A DNA stretch of 64,000 nucleotides from Pseudomonas grandcourensis (GTDB lineage Bacteria > Pseudomonadota > Gammaproteobacteria > Pseudomonadales > Pseudomonadaceae), in the NCBI RefSeq assembly GCF_039909015.1, contig NZ_CP150919.1, forward strand, positions 2,828,501-2,892,500. The letters are read 5' to 3'. Numbering within the stretch: the first letter of the stretch is position 1; each line of letters begins with the position of its first letter. Both the position numbers and the translations under genes were made by a program. Below are positions 27,988 through 36,710 of the stretch, one piece after another. The notes under the pieces were generated by a model. The model did not search any database, had not been told where the DNA came from, and saw nothing but the letters and a program-made list of their open reading frames with translations.

Positions 27988-28868
27988 AACGGTCGGTACT
28001 GCAGGGTGAAGGCCAGTTCGGTGGATTGACCCTGTTCCAGCAAGCGTAATCCTGGTCGACCGGGCAGGTGGTGCGCATTGACCGGGTGGCTGACCGGTTC
28101 GATGCAGAAAAACCCCAGGCCCACAGGGCAGTAGAGCAGGTAGTAATCGCTGCCGGTAGCCTGGCAGTCGAGAGCGTAACCAAGATCTGCTTGCTCGATC
28201 AGGCAGTGGCCGTTCCATTCACAAAAACCGTTGTCCACCAAGGATTCGGGCAATGCCTTCGGTTGCTGGAAATCCCACTCGACCGGCAATGCGCTGAGTT
28301 CCGTCGGCAGTTTTGCCCCGTCGCACATCCACACGTGCCGGGCGGGTGCCTGTAGTCGGGTGTTCGGTGTGCGCGGCAGATAGGGATGCAATCCCAGACC
28401 ATGCCACGCAGCGTGTTCAGCCAGGTGCGTGACGTGCATCTCGATGCTCAGCTTGCCCGCGCTCAAATGGAAACGTTGCCGGGCGCGATAAGCGAAGGGG
28501 GTTGTGCTGTCGAGTTGCAGGACCACTTCATTTTTCGACCGGGAAACCACGTCCCACGCCTGCTGCCAGGCGCTGCCGTGAATCGGCAGGGGATCGGTGA
28601 GGCTGTTGGGCGCCAGTGCCAGCCAGCCATCGGGGCAATCGAAACCGCCATCGGCGATGCGGTTGGACCAGGGGATCAAGGGAAAGCAGCCGAGCTTGCC
28701 GGGCAGGCCGCTGTTCAGGGCATGCTCATCTGCGTGGCGCAGCAAGGGCTGGCCAGTGCTGCGCACGGTCCAGTTGACGATGCTGGCGCCGAGTTCCGGG
28801 GCGAGGGTGAGGTGGGTGAGTTCGTCTTCGAGTTCGAGGAGTGTTGGCGTCATGTTGACCTGCTTCAA
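27963..28868 (-). CDS. Aldose 1-epimerase (galactose-mutarotase family)
   Basis: A 301-residue mutarotase-superfamily protein: conserved Arg in PLIPWSNRIADGGF, catalytic His in WHGLGLHPYLPR and the C-terminal FFCIEPVSHPVNAHH. The enzyme equilibrates the anomers of an aldose or uronic acid. It is the last gene of the uronate operon, so it probably supplies the beta-pyranose form of galacturonate or glucuronate that uronate dehydrogenase prefers. Its 3' end overlaps the convergent ercS end by 25 bp. Confidence 0.88.
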   Translation of the reverse strand: MKQVNMTPTLLELEDELTHLTLAPELGASIVNWTVRSTGQPLLRHADEHALNSGLPGKLGCFPLIPWSNRIADGGFDCPDGWLALAPNSLTDPLPIHGSAWQQAWDVVSRSKNEVVLQLDSTTPFAYRARQRFHLSAGKLSIEMHVTHLAEHAAWHGLGLHPYLPRTPNTRLQAPARHVWMCDGAKLPTELSALPVEWDFQQPKALPESLVDNGFCEWNGHCLIEQADLGYALDCQATGSDYYLLYCPVGLGFFCIEPVSHPVNAHHLPGRPGLRLLEQGQSTELAFTLQYRPFQAVTPNN

Positions 28869-28911
28869 AAAGGTTGTGGCAAGGGAGGATGCGCCTCCCT
28901 TGCCTTGAACG

Positions 28912-30192
28912 TCACAACACCAAATGCGGCAACCACAGTGAGATTGCCGGAATGTAGGTCACGGCCATCAGCACCAGGAACAGCACGCCATAGAACGGCA
29001 GCAGGGCTTTCACGGTGGATTCGATGCTGACCTTGCCCACCGCCGACCCCACGAACAGTACCGCACCCACGGGCGGTGTGATCAAGCCGATGCCCAGGTT
29101 CACCAGCATGATCATGCCGAACTGCACCGGGTCCACGCCAATACCGAGGATCACCGGCATCAGGATCGGTGTGAGGATCAGGATCAGCGGCGCCATGTCC
29201 ATGACCGTGCCGAGCAACAGCAGCATGACGTTGATGCACATCAGGATCACGTAGCGGTTGTCCGACAGGGTCAGGAACAGCGTGGTGATCTTCGCCGGGA
29301 TCTGCATCAGGGTCATGATGTAGCCGAAGCTGGCGGCGAAACCGATCAGGATCATCACGATCGAAATCGTCCGCACGGTGCGGTGCATCAGTTTTGGCAG
29401 TTCGCTCCACTTGTAGTCGCGGTAGATGAACATGGTCACGAAGAACGACCACAGCACGGCAATCGCCGCCGATTCGGTCGCGGTGAAAATACCCGACAGG
29501 ATGCCGCCGAGGATGATCACCATCGCCATCAGTCCCCACAGCGCTTCGCCGCAGATCTTCAGCGCTTCGCGCATCGGAATGACTTCCCCTTTCGGGTAGT
29601 CACGCTTCTTGGCGAAGATCAGGCACAGCACCATCAGGCACGCGCTCATCAACAGGCCCGGCACTACACCAGCCATGAACAGCGAGGCGATCGACACCGT
29701 GCCGCCGGCGGCCAGGGAGTAGAGAACCGAGTTGTGGCTGGGCGGTGTCAGCAGCGCTTGCACCGAACCGCTGACGGTCACCGCCGTGGCGAATTCCCGT
29801 GGATAGCCACGGCGCTCCATTTCCGGAATCAGCACCGAGCCGACCGAGGCGGTGTCCGCCACCGAGGAGCCGGAGATCGCGCCGAAGAAGGTCGAGGCCA
29901 TGATGTTGACCAGCGACAAGCCGCCGCGCACGAAGCCCACCAGCACCCCGGCAAACGCCACCAGGCGCCTGGACATACCGCCCTCGGCCATGATCGCGCC
30001 CGCCAGGACGAAGAACGGAATCGCCAGCAGGGAGAACTTGTTCACGCCCCCGGCTACCTGAATCATCAGCGCCTGGAACGGGATGTCGATCCACCAGGCG
30101 CCGATCAGTGCGGCAAACCCCAGGGCGTAGGCGACCGGCATGCCGATCAGGATCAACGCGATAAAACTGCCCAACAGAATAAAAGCGTCCAT
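28912..30192 (-). CDS. TRAP transporter large permease (DctM type)
   Basis: A 426-residue inner-membrane protein with about 12 hydrophobic segments and DctM signatures (IPFFVLAGAIMAEGGMSRR; ISGSSVADTASVGS). It forms the sodium-coupled translocation unit of a TRAP transporter. The stop lies 43 bp before the mutarotase start. It abuts the small permease gene with no gap, and with the binding protein upstream forms a complete three-gene TRAP importer, here most likely for galacturonate or glucuronate. Confidence 0.94.
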   Translation of the reverse strand: MDAFILLGSFIALILIGMPVAYALGFAALIGAWWIDIPFQALMIQVAGGVNKFSLLAIPFFVLAGAIMAEGGMSRRLVAFAGVLVGFVRGGLSLVNIMASTFFGAISGSSVADTASVGSVLIPEMERRGYPREFATAVTVSGSVQALLTPPSHNSVLYSLAAGGTVSIASLFMAGVVPGLLMSACLMVLCLIFAKKRDYPKGEVIPMREALKICGEALWGLMAMVIILGGILSGIFTATESAAIAVLWSFFVTMFIYRDYKWSELPKLMHRTVRTISIVMILIGFAASFGYIMTLMQIPAKITTLFLTLSDNRYVILMCINVMLLLLGTVMDMAPLILILTPILMPVILGIGVDPVQFGMIMLVNLGIGLITPPVGAVLFVGSAVGKVSIESTVKALLPFYGVLFLVLMAVTYIPAISLWLPHLVL

Positions 30193-30720
30193 TCAGGCAG
30201 CCCCTTCGTTTTCTTCAACGAGGTCGAAACGCACGACCCGACGGTTGCTCTGGTCACCGAGCAAGAGTTTCTCCAGGACAAACACCAGCGTCAGCACGCC
30301 ACCCACCGGAATCGGCATGTACGTGATGCCCACCCGCAGGGTCGGCAGGGCGCTCATGAACTGGTTCCAGGTGGACAGGCACAGCTTGCTGCCCCAGATG
30401 GCCATGAACAGGCAGATGGTCGCCATCAGCAGTTGCGCGACAATGGCCGCGGCCTTGCGCAGGTGCGGCGGCATGCGGTCGGTGAGCATCGCCACCGCCA
30501 TGTGCGAACCGGAGCGGTAGCTGGCGGCGGCGCCGATGAAGGTGAACACCATCATCAGCAAAATGGCCGTGGGCTCCGGCCAACTGGAGCCGGTGCCGAG
30601 CACGTAACGGGCAAAAATGCCCCAGGGGATCATCAGGGAAATGGCCAGGACCGACAGGCCGGCAACCCAGATGCAGGCCATGTAAATCCTGTCGTTGATA
30701 CGCAGCAGCAGATTCTTCAT
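30193..30720 (-). CDS. TRAP transporter small permease (DctQ type)
   Basis: A 175-residue inner-membrane protein with four hydrophobic helices and the DctQ pattern SSWPEPTAILLMMVFTFIGAA. It stabilises and completes the TRAP membrane unit. ATG 30720 (MKNLLLRIND) is preferred over an in-frame start nine codons upstream because the family begins with this amphipathic helix. The stop touches the dctM start. Confidence 0.9.
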   Translation of the reverse strand: MKNLLLRINDRIYMACIWVAGLSVLAISLMIPWGIFARYVLGTGSSWPEPTAILLMMVFTFIGAAASYRSGSHMAVAMLTDRMPPHLRKAAAIVAQLLMATICLFMAIWGSKLCLSTWNQFMSALPTLRVGITYMPIPVGGVLTLVFVLEKLLLGDQSNRRVVRFDLVEENEGAA

Positions 30721-30746
30721 CGGGTTCCACCGTAACCGGGCGCGCA

Positions 30747-30766
30747 CTGACGTACACCAACGTCAG
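30747..30766. terminator. Hairpin between TRAP binding-protein and permease genes
   Basis: CTGACG (30747-30752) pairs with CGTCAG (30761-30766) around an 8-base loop, and GC-rich flanks extend the structure. It lies in the 78-bp gap after the binding-protein gene. Such hairpins often attenuate read-through or protect the upstream mRNA so the binding protein is made in excess. Confidence 0.45.
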
Positions 30767-30798
30767 CGGCGCCGGGCCTTTCTTGAATGCAGGGAGGG

Positions 30799-31770
30799 TT
30801 ACTGAACGGCTTCGATGCGCTTGATCAGATCGGCGTAGGGCGCGCCGTATTTCTCGCGGATCGACGCGGTGGCCTCGTAGAAAGGTTTCTTGTCGACGGT
30901 GATGAACTCGACGCCGGCGGCCTTGAGCTTCTCTTCGCTGCTGGCCGATTTCGCATCCCACAGGGTGCGTTCCTGGGCCTGGGCCGCCTTGGCGGTTTTC
31001 TTCACCAGGGCTTGTTGCTCGGGGGTGAGCTTTTCCCAGGTGATTTTCGACATCACGATCGGCTCGGGCAGGATCAGGTGGCCGGTCAGGCTGTAGTACT
31101 TGGCATTCTGGTAGTGGTTGTGTTCGAGCAGGGTCGGCGGGTTGTTTTCCGCACCGTCGATCACGCCGGTCTGCAGGGCGCTGAAGATTTCGCCGGTGTC
31201 CATCGCAATGCCGTTGCCGCCCATGGCGTTGATGGTCTCGATGAACATCGGGTTGCCTTGCACGCGGATCTTCATACCCTTGAGGTCTTCAAGGCTGCGC
31301 ACCGGTTTCTTGGTGTAGAGGTTGCGCGTGCCGCCGTCCATCCAGGCCAGGGCGACCAGGTTGAATTCGGAGTTGGTGATCTTGTCGAGGATTTCGTCGC
31401 CGACCGCCCCGTCGATGACCTTGCGCATATGCGCCTGGTCACGGAACACGAACGGCATGTTGAACACGTTCACGTCCGGCACCACCGGCCCGACGATGCC
31501 GAGGCTGACCCGGGCCATCTGCACGGCGCCGACCTGGGCCTGTTCGATCACTTCTTTTTCCGAGCCGAGCACGCCACCGGCGAACATCTTGAAGGTCAGC
31601 GCGCCATTGCTGTCGGCCACCAGGGTTTTGCCCAGTTGTTCTTCAGCCACCACGGTCGGGTAACCGGCGGGGTGGATGTCGGCGAATTTGATTTCCAGTG
31701 CCTGGGCGGCACCGCTGAGGGAGAAGGCGAAGGGAAGTGCAGCGGCGAGCAAGGTGCGTTTGAAGTCCAT
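30799..31770 (-). CDS. TRAP transporter periplasmic binding protein (DctP type)
   Basis: A 323-residue secreted protein with signal peptide (AAQALE, about residue 24) and DctP-fold features: ADIHPAGYPTVVAEEQLG at the mature N-terminus, conserved Arg in MKIRVQGNPMF that binds the substrate carboxylate, and NNPPTLLEHNHYQNAKYY. ATG 31770 is chosen, 12 codons inside the longest frame, because the signal peptide starts there and GACACCCCCC lies just upstream. The operon context points to a uronic acid as ligand. Confidence 0.93.
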   Translation of the reverse strand: MDFKRTLLAAALPFAFSLSGAAQALEIKFADIHPAGYPTVVAEEQLGKTLVADSNGALTFKMFAGGVLGSEKEVIEQAQVGAVQMARVSLGIVGPVVPDVNVFNMPFVFRDQAHMRKVIDGAVGDEILDKITNSEFNLVALAWMDGGTRNLYTKKPVRSLEDLKGMKIRVQGNPMFIETINAMGGNGIAMDTGEIFSALQTGVIDGAENNPPTLLEHNHYQNAKYYSLTGHLILPEPIVMSKITWEKLTPEQQALVKKTAKAAQAQERTLWDAKSASSEEKLKAAGVEFITVDKKPFYEATASIREKYGAPYADLIKRIEAVQ

Positions 31771-31848
31771 GGGGGGTGTCTCCAGTTTTATTGTTTTTTT
31801 ATTCAAGGCACAGCGATGCAGCAGGAGCGCTTTTTCTTTCGAGAAGGG

Positions 31849-32736
31849 TCAGTCGTTGAACAGGGGTTCGGGTAAACCTTTGACGCCGGGGTCGAGGGCG
31901 AACACGCCACCGGCCAGTGATTGCGGGTCATGGTCGTCGCCGGGGCGGATCGAGGTCACGAACAGCGTGTCCAGTCGAGGGCCACCGAAGGCGCACATGG
32001 TGGGTTTTTTCACCGGTACGGCGAGGGAACGGTCAAGTCGGCCGTCGGGGGTAAAACGGTGGATCAAGCCTGCGTCGTTGGCGCAAATCCAGTAGCAGCC
32101 ATCGGCGTCGACCGCTGCGCCGTCGGGGCGACCTTCATACTGGTTCATGTCCACGAACACGCGGCGATTCGAAGGCGTACCGCTGTCGATGTCATAGTCG
32201 AAGGCCCAGATCTGCTGGACCTGAGGGTGAGAGTCGGACAGGTACATTGTGCGCCCGTCCGGGCTGAAAGCGAGGCCGTTGGGCACGATGAAACCGCTCA
32301 GTCGGGCCTCGAGCGGCCCGCGCTGCCCGGCGCTGTAGCGATACAACGCACCCTCGGCGGCGTTGGCGCCCATGTTCAGCACCATGCTGCCGGCCCAGAA
32401 GCGTCCCTGACGATCGCAGCGGCCGTCGTTCAAACGCATGTCGGTGCGGGCATGGTCGACCTGGGCCAGCCGTTCACTGTCGAGGCTGCCGTCGGTGCGC
32501 GGATGCAGGCGGAAGAACCCGCTCTCCATGCCGGCGACCCAGCCGCCGTCACGATGACGTGCGATGCAAGCGAGCATCTCCGGGGTTTTCCAGGCATCCA
32601 CCTGTCCGGTTGCGGCACTCCAGCGCTGTAAACCGCCGGCGGGAATATCGACCCAGTACAGGGCGTTTTCCTCAGGTACCCAGACCGGGCTTTCACCGAC
32701 CGCGTTGCGGGCGTCGACAATCAATTCAGCTTGCAT
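31849..32736 (-). CDS. SMP-30/gluconolactonase-family lactonase
   Basis: A 295-residue six-bladed propeller lactonase. Metal ligands are visible as Glu in ESPVWVPEEN (about residue 15), Asn in MRLNDGRCDRQGRFWAG and Asp in FSPDGRTMYLSDS. In uronate clusters these enzymes open the aldarolactone produced by uronate dehydrogenase. It lies 52 bp after the dehydrogenase gene and 78 bp before the TRAP binding protein. Galactaro- or glucarolactone is the inferred substrate. Confidence 0.9.
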   Translation of the reverse strand: MQAELIVDARNAVGESPVWVPEENALYWVDIPAGGLQRWSAATGQVDAWKTPEMLACIARHRDGGWVAGMESGFFRLHPRTDGSLDSERLAQVDHARTDMRLNDGRCDRQGRFWAGSMVLNMGANAAEGALYRYSAGQRGPLEARLSGFIVPNGLAFSPDGRTMYLSDSHPQVQQIWAFDYDIDSGTPSNRRVFVDMNQYEGRPDGAAVDADGCYWICANDAGLIHRFTPDGRLDRSLAVPVKKPTMCAFGGPRLDTLFVTSIRPGDDHDPQSLAGGVFALDPGVKGLPEPLFND

Positions 32737-32788
32737 GGCAACTCATTCCCTTGGTTTTTGTTGTGGGGATCAAGCAACGCGCGAAGGC

Positions 32789-33613
32789 TCAGTCACCGAA
32801 CGGCCCGGCTGCACAGAAGGCGCCGCCCTGATAGAGCCGCGCCGGATCATCGGCGGCTGGCATCGGCTGGGCTTCGACTTTTTCGCGGAACACTTCGGAG
32901 CTGTCCTGCGGGGCAAAACCCAGGGCCGTGGCGTAGCGGTTGTCCCACCAGATGTCCTTGTTGTCGGACATGCCATAGACCACGGTGTGGCCGACATTCG
33001 GCGTGTACAGGGCGCGCTCGAGCAGTTGGGTCAGGTCGCCGAAGCTCAGCCAGGTGCTCATCATCCGGCGGTTGTGCGGCTCCGGGAACGACGAGCCGAT
33101 GCGCACGCTGACGGTCTCGATGCCATAGCGGTCGAAGTAGAAGGTGGCCATGTCTTCGCCGTAGGACTTGGACAAACCGTAGTAACTGTCCGGGCGGCGA
33201 GGGGAGTGGGCGTCGATGACCTCGTCCTGGCTGTAGAAGCCGATCACATGGTTGGAACTGGCGAAGATCACCCGCTTCACACCGTGGCGCCGCGCGGCTT
33301 CGTAGATGTGGAACACGCCGCAGATGTTGGCGCCGAGGATCTCTTCGAACGAGCGCTCGGTCGACACGCCGCCGAAGTGCAGGATCGCGTCCACGCCTTC
33401 GACCAGTTGATGCACCGCCTGCTTGTCGGCCAGATCGCAGGGCACGACTTCTTCGCGGTCATCGATGGCCGGCGCGATGTCGACGATGTCCGACAGGCGA
33501 ATGACATTGGCGTAGGGGCGCAGGCTTTCGCGCAGGACTTTACCGAGGCCACCGGCGGCGCCGGTCAGCAGCAGGCGATTGAAAGGGGGGCGGGCGGTTG
33601 CAGTGGTCGTCAT
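32789..33613 (-). CDS. udh: NAD-dependent uronate dehydrogenase
   Basis: A 274-residue extended short-chain dehydrogenase. The nucleotide site is LLTGAAGGLGKVL, and the active site has Tyr and Lys in YYGLSKSYGE with an upstream Ser-Ser in FASSNHVIGF. Length and motifs, including RIGSSFPEPHNRRMMSTWLS, match characterised Pseudomonas uronate dehydrogenases (EC 1.1.1.203), which oxidise galacturonate or glucuronate to the aldarolactone. It is the first gene of the leftward uronate operon. Downstream aldarate dehydratases are not in this window. Confidence 0.93.
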   Translation of the reverse strand: MTTTATARPPFNRLLLTGAAGGLGKVLRESLRPYANVIRLSDIVDIAPAIDDREEVVPCDLADKQAVHQLVEGVDAILHFGGVSTERSFEEILGANICGVFHIYEAARRHGVKRVIFASSNHVIGFYSQDEVIDAHSPRRPDSYYGLSKSYGEDMATFYFDRYGIETVSVRIGSSFPEPHNRRMMSTWLSFGDLTQLLERALYTPNVGHTVVYGMSDNKDIWWDNRYATALGFAPQDSSEVFREKVEAQPMPAADDPARLYQGGAFCAAGPFGD

Positions 33614-33658
33614 GGGAATCCTGGGCGCGCGGTTATTGTTATTGATTCGTTGTAGGTT

Positions 33659-33668
33659 GTCGTACGAC
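33659..33668. promoter_or_regulatory. GTCGTACGAC palindrome, candidate GntR-type operator
   Basis: A perfect 10-bp palindrome inside TTGTCGTACGACTAA, 46 bp before the udh start. FadR/GntR-type repressors bind GT...AC dyads of this form. A related sequence occurs upstream of the nearby OprD porin gene (35209-35231), so both may answer to one uronate- or aldarate-responsive regulator encoded elsewhere. Confidence 0.5.
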
Positions 33669-33780
33669 TAAGGCGAAGTATTGTTAGGGTTTCCGGGTCT
33701 TGTCAACGCGACATTGGTGGTAATTGACGGAGGGTCGTTTCCTGGAGGTCTGATGCAGTTCTTAAAGTTCCCGCGCACCT

Positions 33781-33870
33781 TGTGGGAGTGAGCCTGCTCG
33801 CGATAGCGGTCTGATTTTCAACATCGAAGTCGACTGACATTCCGTCATCGCGAGCAGGCTCGCTCCTACA
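33781..33870. repeat. REPIN between udh and the OprD porin
   Basis: TGTGGGAGTGAGCCTGCTCG at 33781 is mirrored by the arm ending at 33870. It lies in the intergenic space after the porin gene's 3' end. Confidence 0.9.
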
Positions 33871-33882
33871 TTGGCATTGTGT

Positions 33883-35178
33883 TTACAGCAGGCTGATCGG
33901 ATAGCTGATGAAAATCCGGTTCTCATCGAATTCGTTGGTGCTGAAGCTCTTGCGAATAGTCGCGTTACGCCATTTCACGTTGAGGTTTTTCAGCGCACCA
34001 CTCTGCACGGTGTAGGCCAGCTCCGATTCGCGACCCCATTCCTCGCCGTCGGTGATTTTTCCCGTGTGCACGTTGTCACCGCTGATGTAGCGGTTCATCA
34101 GGGTCAGGCCCGGAACGCCGAGAGCGACGAAGTTGTAGTCGTGGCGCACCTGCCAGGATTTCTCCCGGGCGTTGTCATAGCTGGAGTTGTAGCTGTCGTT
34201 GGCCAGGGTGCCGCCGCTGGTGCCGTTGACCCGCATCCAGACGTCATCGCCGGTGAGTTTTTGCAGGCCGACGGAGAAGGTGTTGCCGCCATATTTGGCC
34301 GAGAGCAGGGCGAACGCGGTCTTGTTGTCGAGATCACCGGCCTTGGCGCTGCCGTCTTCCTTGCCGATGAAGTAGCCGAGGTTGGCGCCCAGGGTCCAGT
34401 CGCCGACGGGTTGGCTGTGGGTCAGGTTGAAGTATTGCTGCTGGTAGATGTCACTGAGTTCCGAGTACCAGACGCCGACCTGCGTGCGCTTTTCGTTGAA
34501 CGCATATTCACCGCCGCCGAAGTTGAAACGGTCCGAGGTGAACGCCGCTTTGCCGTTCATGAACATGTCTTCCATACTCGCGTCGTTACGCGGGCTGTTT
34601 TTCCGGAATTGACCGCCATAAAGCGTCAGGCCGCTGATTTCGGTGGAGGTCACCTGAGCGCCCTGGAAGGTCTGCGGCAGCGAGCGGCCATCGTCGGAAC
34701 GCAGGATCGGCAGCACCGGCATCCATTCGCCGACTTTCAATTCGGTTTTCGAGATCTTGCCTTTGAGCGCCACGCCGAGCCGGCCGAAATTGTCGGCGGG
34801 GCGGCCATCGCCGTGGATCGGCAACAGCTGCGTGCCACCGGTGCCTTTGCCGCCATCGAGCTTCTGCGAATACAGGCCCAGTACATCGACACCGAAACCC
34901 ACAGGACCCTGGGTGAACCCGGAGCGGGCATCGAGAATGAAGTTTTGCGTCCACTCTTCAGCCTTGCCCTGAGGGTAGGCCGGGTTGGTGTAGTTGCGGT
35001 TGATGTAGGCGTTACGCAGGTTCAGCGTGGCCTTGGCGTCGTCGGTGAAACCTTCGGCCTGGCCAGTCATGGGCAGGACGAGGGCCAGGCCGCTGCAGCC
35101 GATCAGGCTCAGGGCATGACGACGGGCAAAGTCTGGACGCGAAGGACGGGCGGAGGAATTGCGGACGAGCTTGCTCAC
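33883..35178 (-). CDS. OprD-family outer-membrane porin
   Basis: A 431-residue porin of the OprD/Occ substrate-specific family. A long signal region precedes a cleavage near MTGQAEG (about residue 41); family landmarks include LNLRNAYINRNY, KLKVGEWMP-like KTELKVGEWMPVLP and the C-terminal FISYPISLL. Such porins take up carboxylates, often with a basic ladder in the channel. Position beside the uronate operon and a similar operator suggest uronic-acid uptake (OccK group); the substrate is inferred. Confidence 0.88.
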   Translation of the reverse strand: MSKLVRNSSARPSRPDFARRHALSLIGCSGLALVLPMTGQAEGFTDDAKATLNLRNAYINRNYTNPAYPQGKAEEWTQNFILDARSGFTQGPVGFGVDVLGLYSQKLDGGKGTGGTQLLPIHGDGRPADNFGRLGVALKGKISKTELKVGEWMPVLPILRSDDGRSLPQTFQGAQVTSTEISGLTLYGGQFRKNSPRNDASMEDMFMNGKAAFTSDRFNFGGGEYAFNEKRTQVGVWYSELSDIYQQQYFNLTHSQPVGDWTLGANLGYFIGKEDGSAKAGDLDNKTAFALLSAKYGGNTFSVGLQKLTGDDVWMRVNGTSGGTLANDSYNSSYDNAREKSWQVRHDYNFVALGVPGLTLMNRYISGDNVHTGKITDGEEWGRESELAYTVQSGALKNLNVKWRNATIRKSFSTNEFDENRIFISYPISLL

Positions 35179-35208
35179 TGTGACGCTCCCTTGTTTCTTG
35201 TTTTTATT

Positions 35209-35231
35209 GTTGTCATACGTCGTCGTACAAC
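35209..35231. promoter_or_regulatory. GTTGT-N13-ACAAC dyad with GTCGTAC, candidate operator
   Basis: GTTGT (35209-35213) and ACAAC (35227-35231) flank CATACGTCGTCGT, 31 bp upstream of the porin start. The inner GTCGTAC repeats the half-site of the palindrome before udh. Shared control of porin and udh operon is inferred. Confidence 0.4.
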
Positions 35232-35348
35232 ATTGGGGGCGATATTTACGGGATTTTCGAGGGTTGTCAATCGGAAGTTATACGATGACTTGATGCAGGC
35301 TTCGGGATATCCGGGAACCTGTGGGATAAACCTGTGGGAGCGGGGTTG

Positions 35349-36206
35349 TCAGCTGGAAATCATGGGGGGCAGGGTGCCCAGCAGCGAGACCGCCGCGACC
35401 GCGCCAAGCCCCAGCATCCACTCCAACATCACGCTGGCGCGCAATGCTTGCAGACGCTGCTCGCAATCATTGATCCGCAAGCGATTGAACAACGCCAGGC
35501 CCAGCATCGTCGCCACCAACGTAGCCTTGATCAACAGGATCAAGGCGAACCCGCTGAACAACGGTGTCGGCCAGAACGCTCCGGTGAGCACCCGCACATT
35601 GATCAGCCCGGTGATCAGCAGCCCGGCGACCAGGCCGTAACCGACGCCGCTGAAGCGCTGCAACATCACGCGGATCGAATGCCCATCGGGTTGACGCAAG
35701 ATCATCACCAGCAGCATCAGGCCGCCGAGCCAGGCGCCCACGCAGATCAAGTGAATGAGTTGATTGAGGATCAGCAACCGGCCTGCGGTGCCATCGAGCA
35801 TGGCGCCGTGGCCGACCGGGGCCAGGGTGGCCAACAGCAAGCCGCTGAGGATCAGGCGCAGCGCAAGGCTGGCGCGCAGTGGTGTCAGCAGCAACGCCAG
35901 CAACAGCAGGTTGATCAGCAAATGCCAGCGCCAGACCTGACCGAAAAAGGTATTGCCCAGCACCAGGCCCAGGGTCGACGGATCGAAGGCCGCGTCCCAG
36001 GCCCCGGCCATGCTCGCGGTAATCAGCAACAACCAGCAGACCCCGCTGGCCAGCGCCACCACGGCCAGCCAACGGCAGGTGCGTGTCAGGCGCTGATCCA
36101 GTGCGGTTTCGCCATTTGCCAGCAAGGGCTTGAACAACCAGCCCCCGAACAGCATCAGCACCACGATGAAATGCAGGAAGCGGCACAGCACCAGCGCGCT
36201 CGCCAT
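35349..36206 (-). CDS. copD: Copper resistance protein CopD (PcoD family)
   Basis: A 285-residue inner-membrane protein with about eight hydrophobic helices and the CopD pattern, including the N-terminal RFLHFIVVLMLFGGWLF and central GHGAMLDGTAGRL, whose His and Met residues can bind copper. It is encoded 3 bp after copC, and the pair is thought to move copper from the periplasm to the cytoplasm. CopA and CopB are not present, so this is the minimal CopCD uptake arrangement. Confidence 0.9.
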   Translation of the reverse strand: MASALVLCRFLHFIVVLMLFGGWLFKPLLANGETALDQRLTRTCRWLAVVALASGVCWLLLITASMAGAWDAAFDPSTLGLVLGNTFFGQVWRWHLLINLLLLALLLTPLRASLALRLILSGLLLATLAPVGHGAMLDGTAGRLLILNQLIHLICVGAWLGGLMLLVMILRQPDGHSIRVMLQRFSGVGYGLVAGLLITGLINVRVLTGAFWPTPLFSGFALILLIKATLVATMLGLALFNRLRINDCEQRLQALRASVMLEWMLGLGAVAAVSLLGTLPPMISS

Positions 36207-36209
36207 GAA

Positions 36210-36575
36210 TTACTGGCCAACCTTGAAGGCGTAGGCACCTTCGCTTTTGTGGGTGTCGACGGACACGGCGTGCCATTCGACTTTGTAGGCGCCGGCGGTC
36301 AACGGCGCGGCCGGGGTGACGATCAGGGTCTTTTTGTCGCTGCCTTCGGTGGTCAGCGCTTTGACCGCCACTGGTGTGCCTTCGCGGGTCAGCGTGACTT
36401 TGGTGAAACTGGCCTCGATACCCTCGGAGAACTCCAGGCGCAATTGCGTCGGCGCGGCCACGGTGCTGTCGGCGGCCGGTGTCTGGCTTTTCAGGTGGGC
36501 ATGGGCAAACACCGAAGAAGCGGCGAGCAGCGAGCCGAGCAGGGCAGTGACGGTCAGGGTTTTCTTGAGCAGCAT
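36210..36575 (-). CDS. copC: Periplasmic copper-binding protein CopC
   Basis: A 121-residue secreted protein; cleavage after SSVFA (residue 24) would leave His at the mature N-terminus (HAHLKSQTPA), the amino-terminal copper(II) ligand. Further copper(II) ligands are expected in VDTHKSEGAY. The Met-rich copper(I) loop of Pseudomonas syringae CopC is missing, so only the copper(II) site is supported. It is the first gene of the copCD unit, divergent from the TetR regulator. Confidence 0.92.
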   Translation of the reverse strand: MLLKKTLTVTALLGSLLAASSVFAHAHLKSQTPAADSTVAAPTQLRLEFSEGIEASFTKVTLTREGTPVAVKALTTEGSDKKTLIVTPAAPLTAGAYKVEWHAVSVDTHKSEGAYAFKVGQ

Positions 36576-36710
36576 CGTGGGGACCTCAGGCAGTTTCCAA
36601 GTGCGCAGAGTTTAGCTTTACGACAGCGCCAGTACGAAGTTTCGTTTTCCCCTGTCGCCGCGGTCCAGAGCGGATGCTAGTCTTGCTCAACGTTGTTGTC
36701 GGGGATCCGC

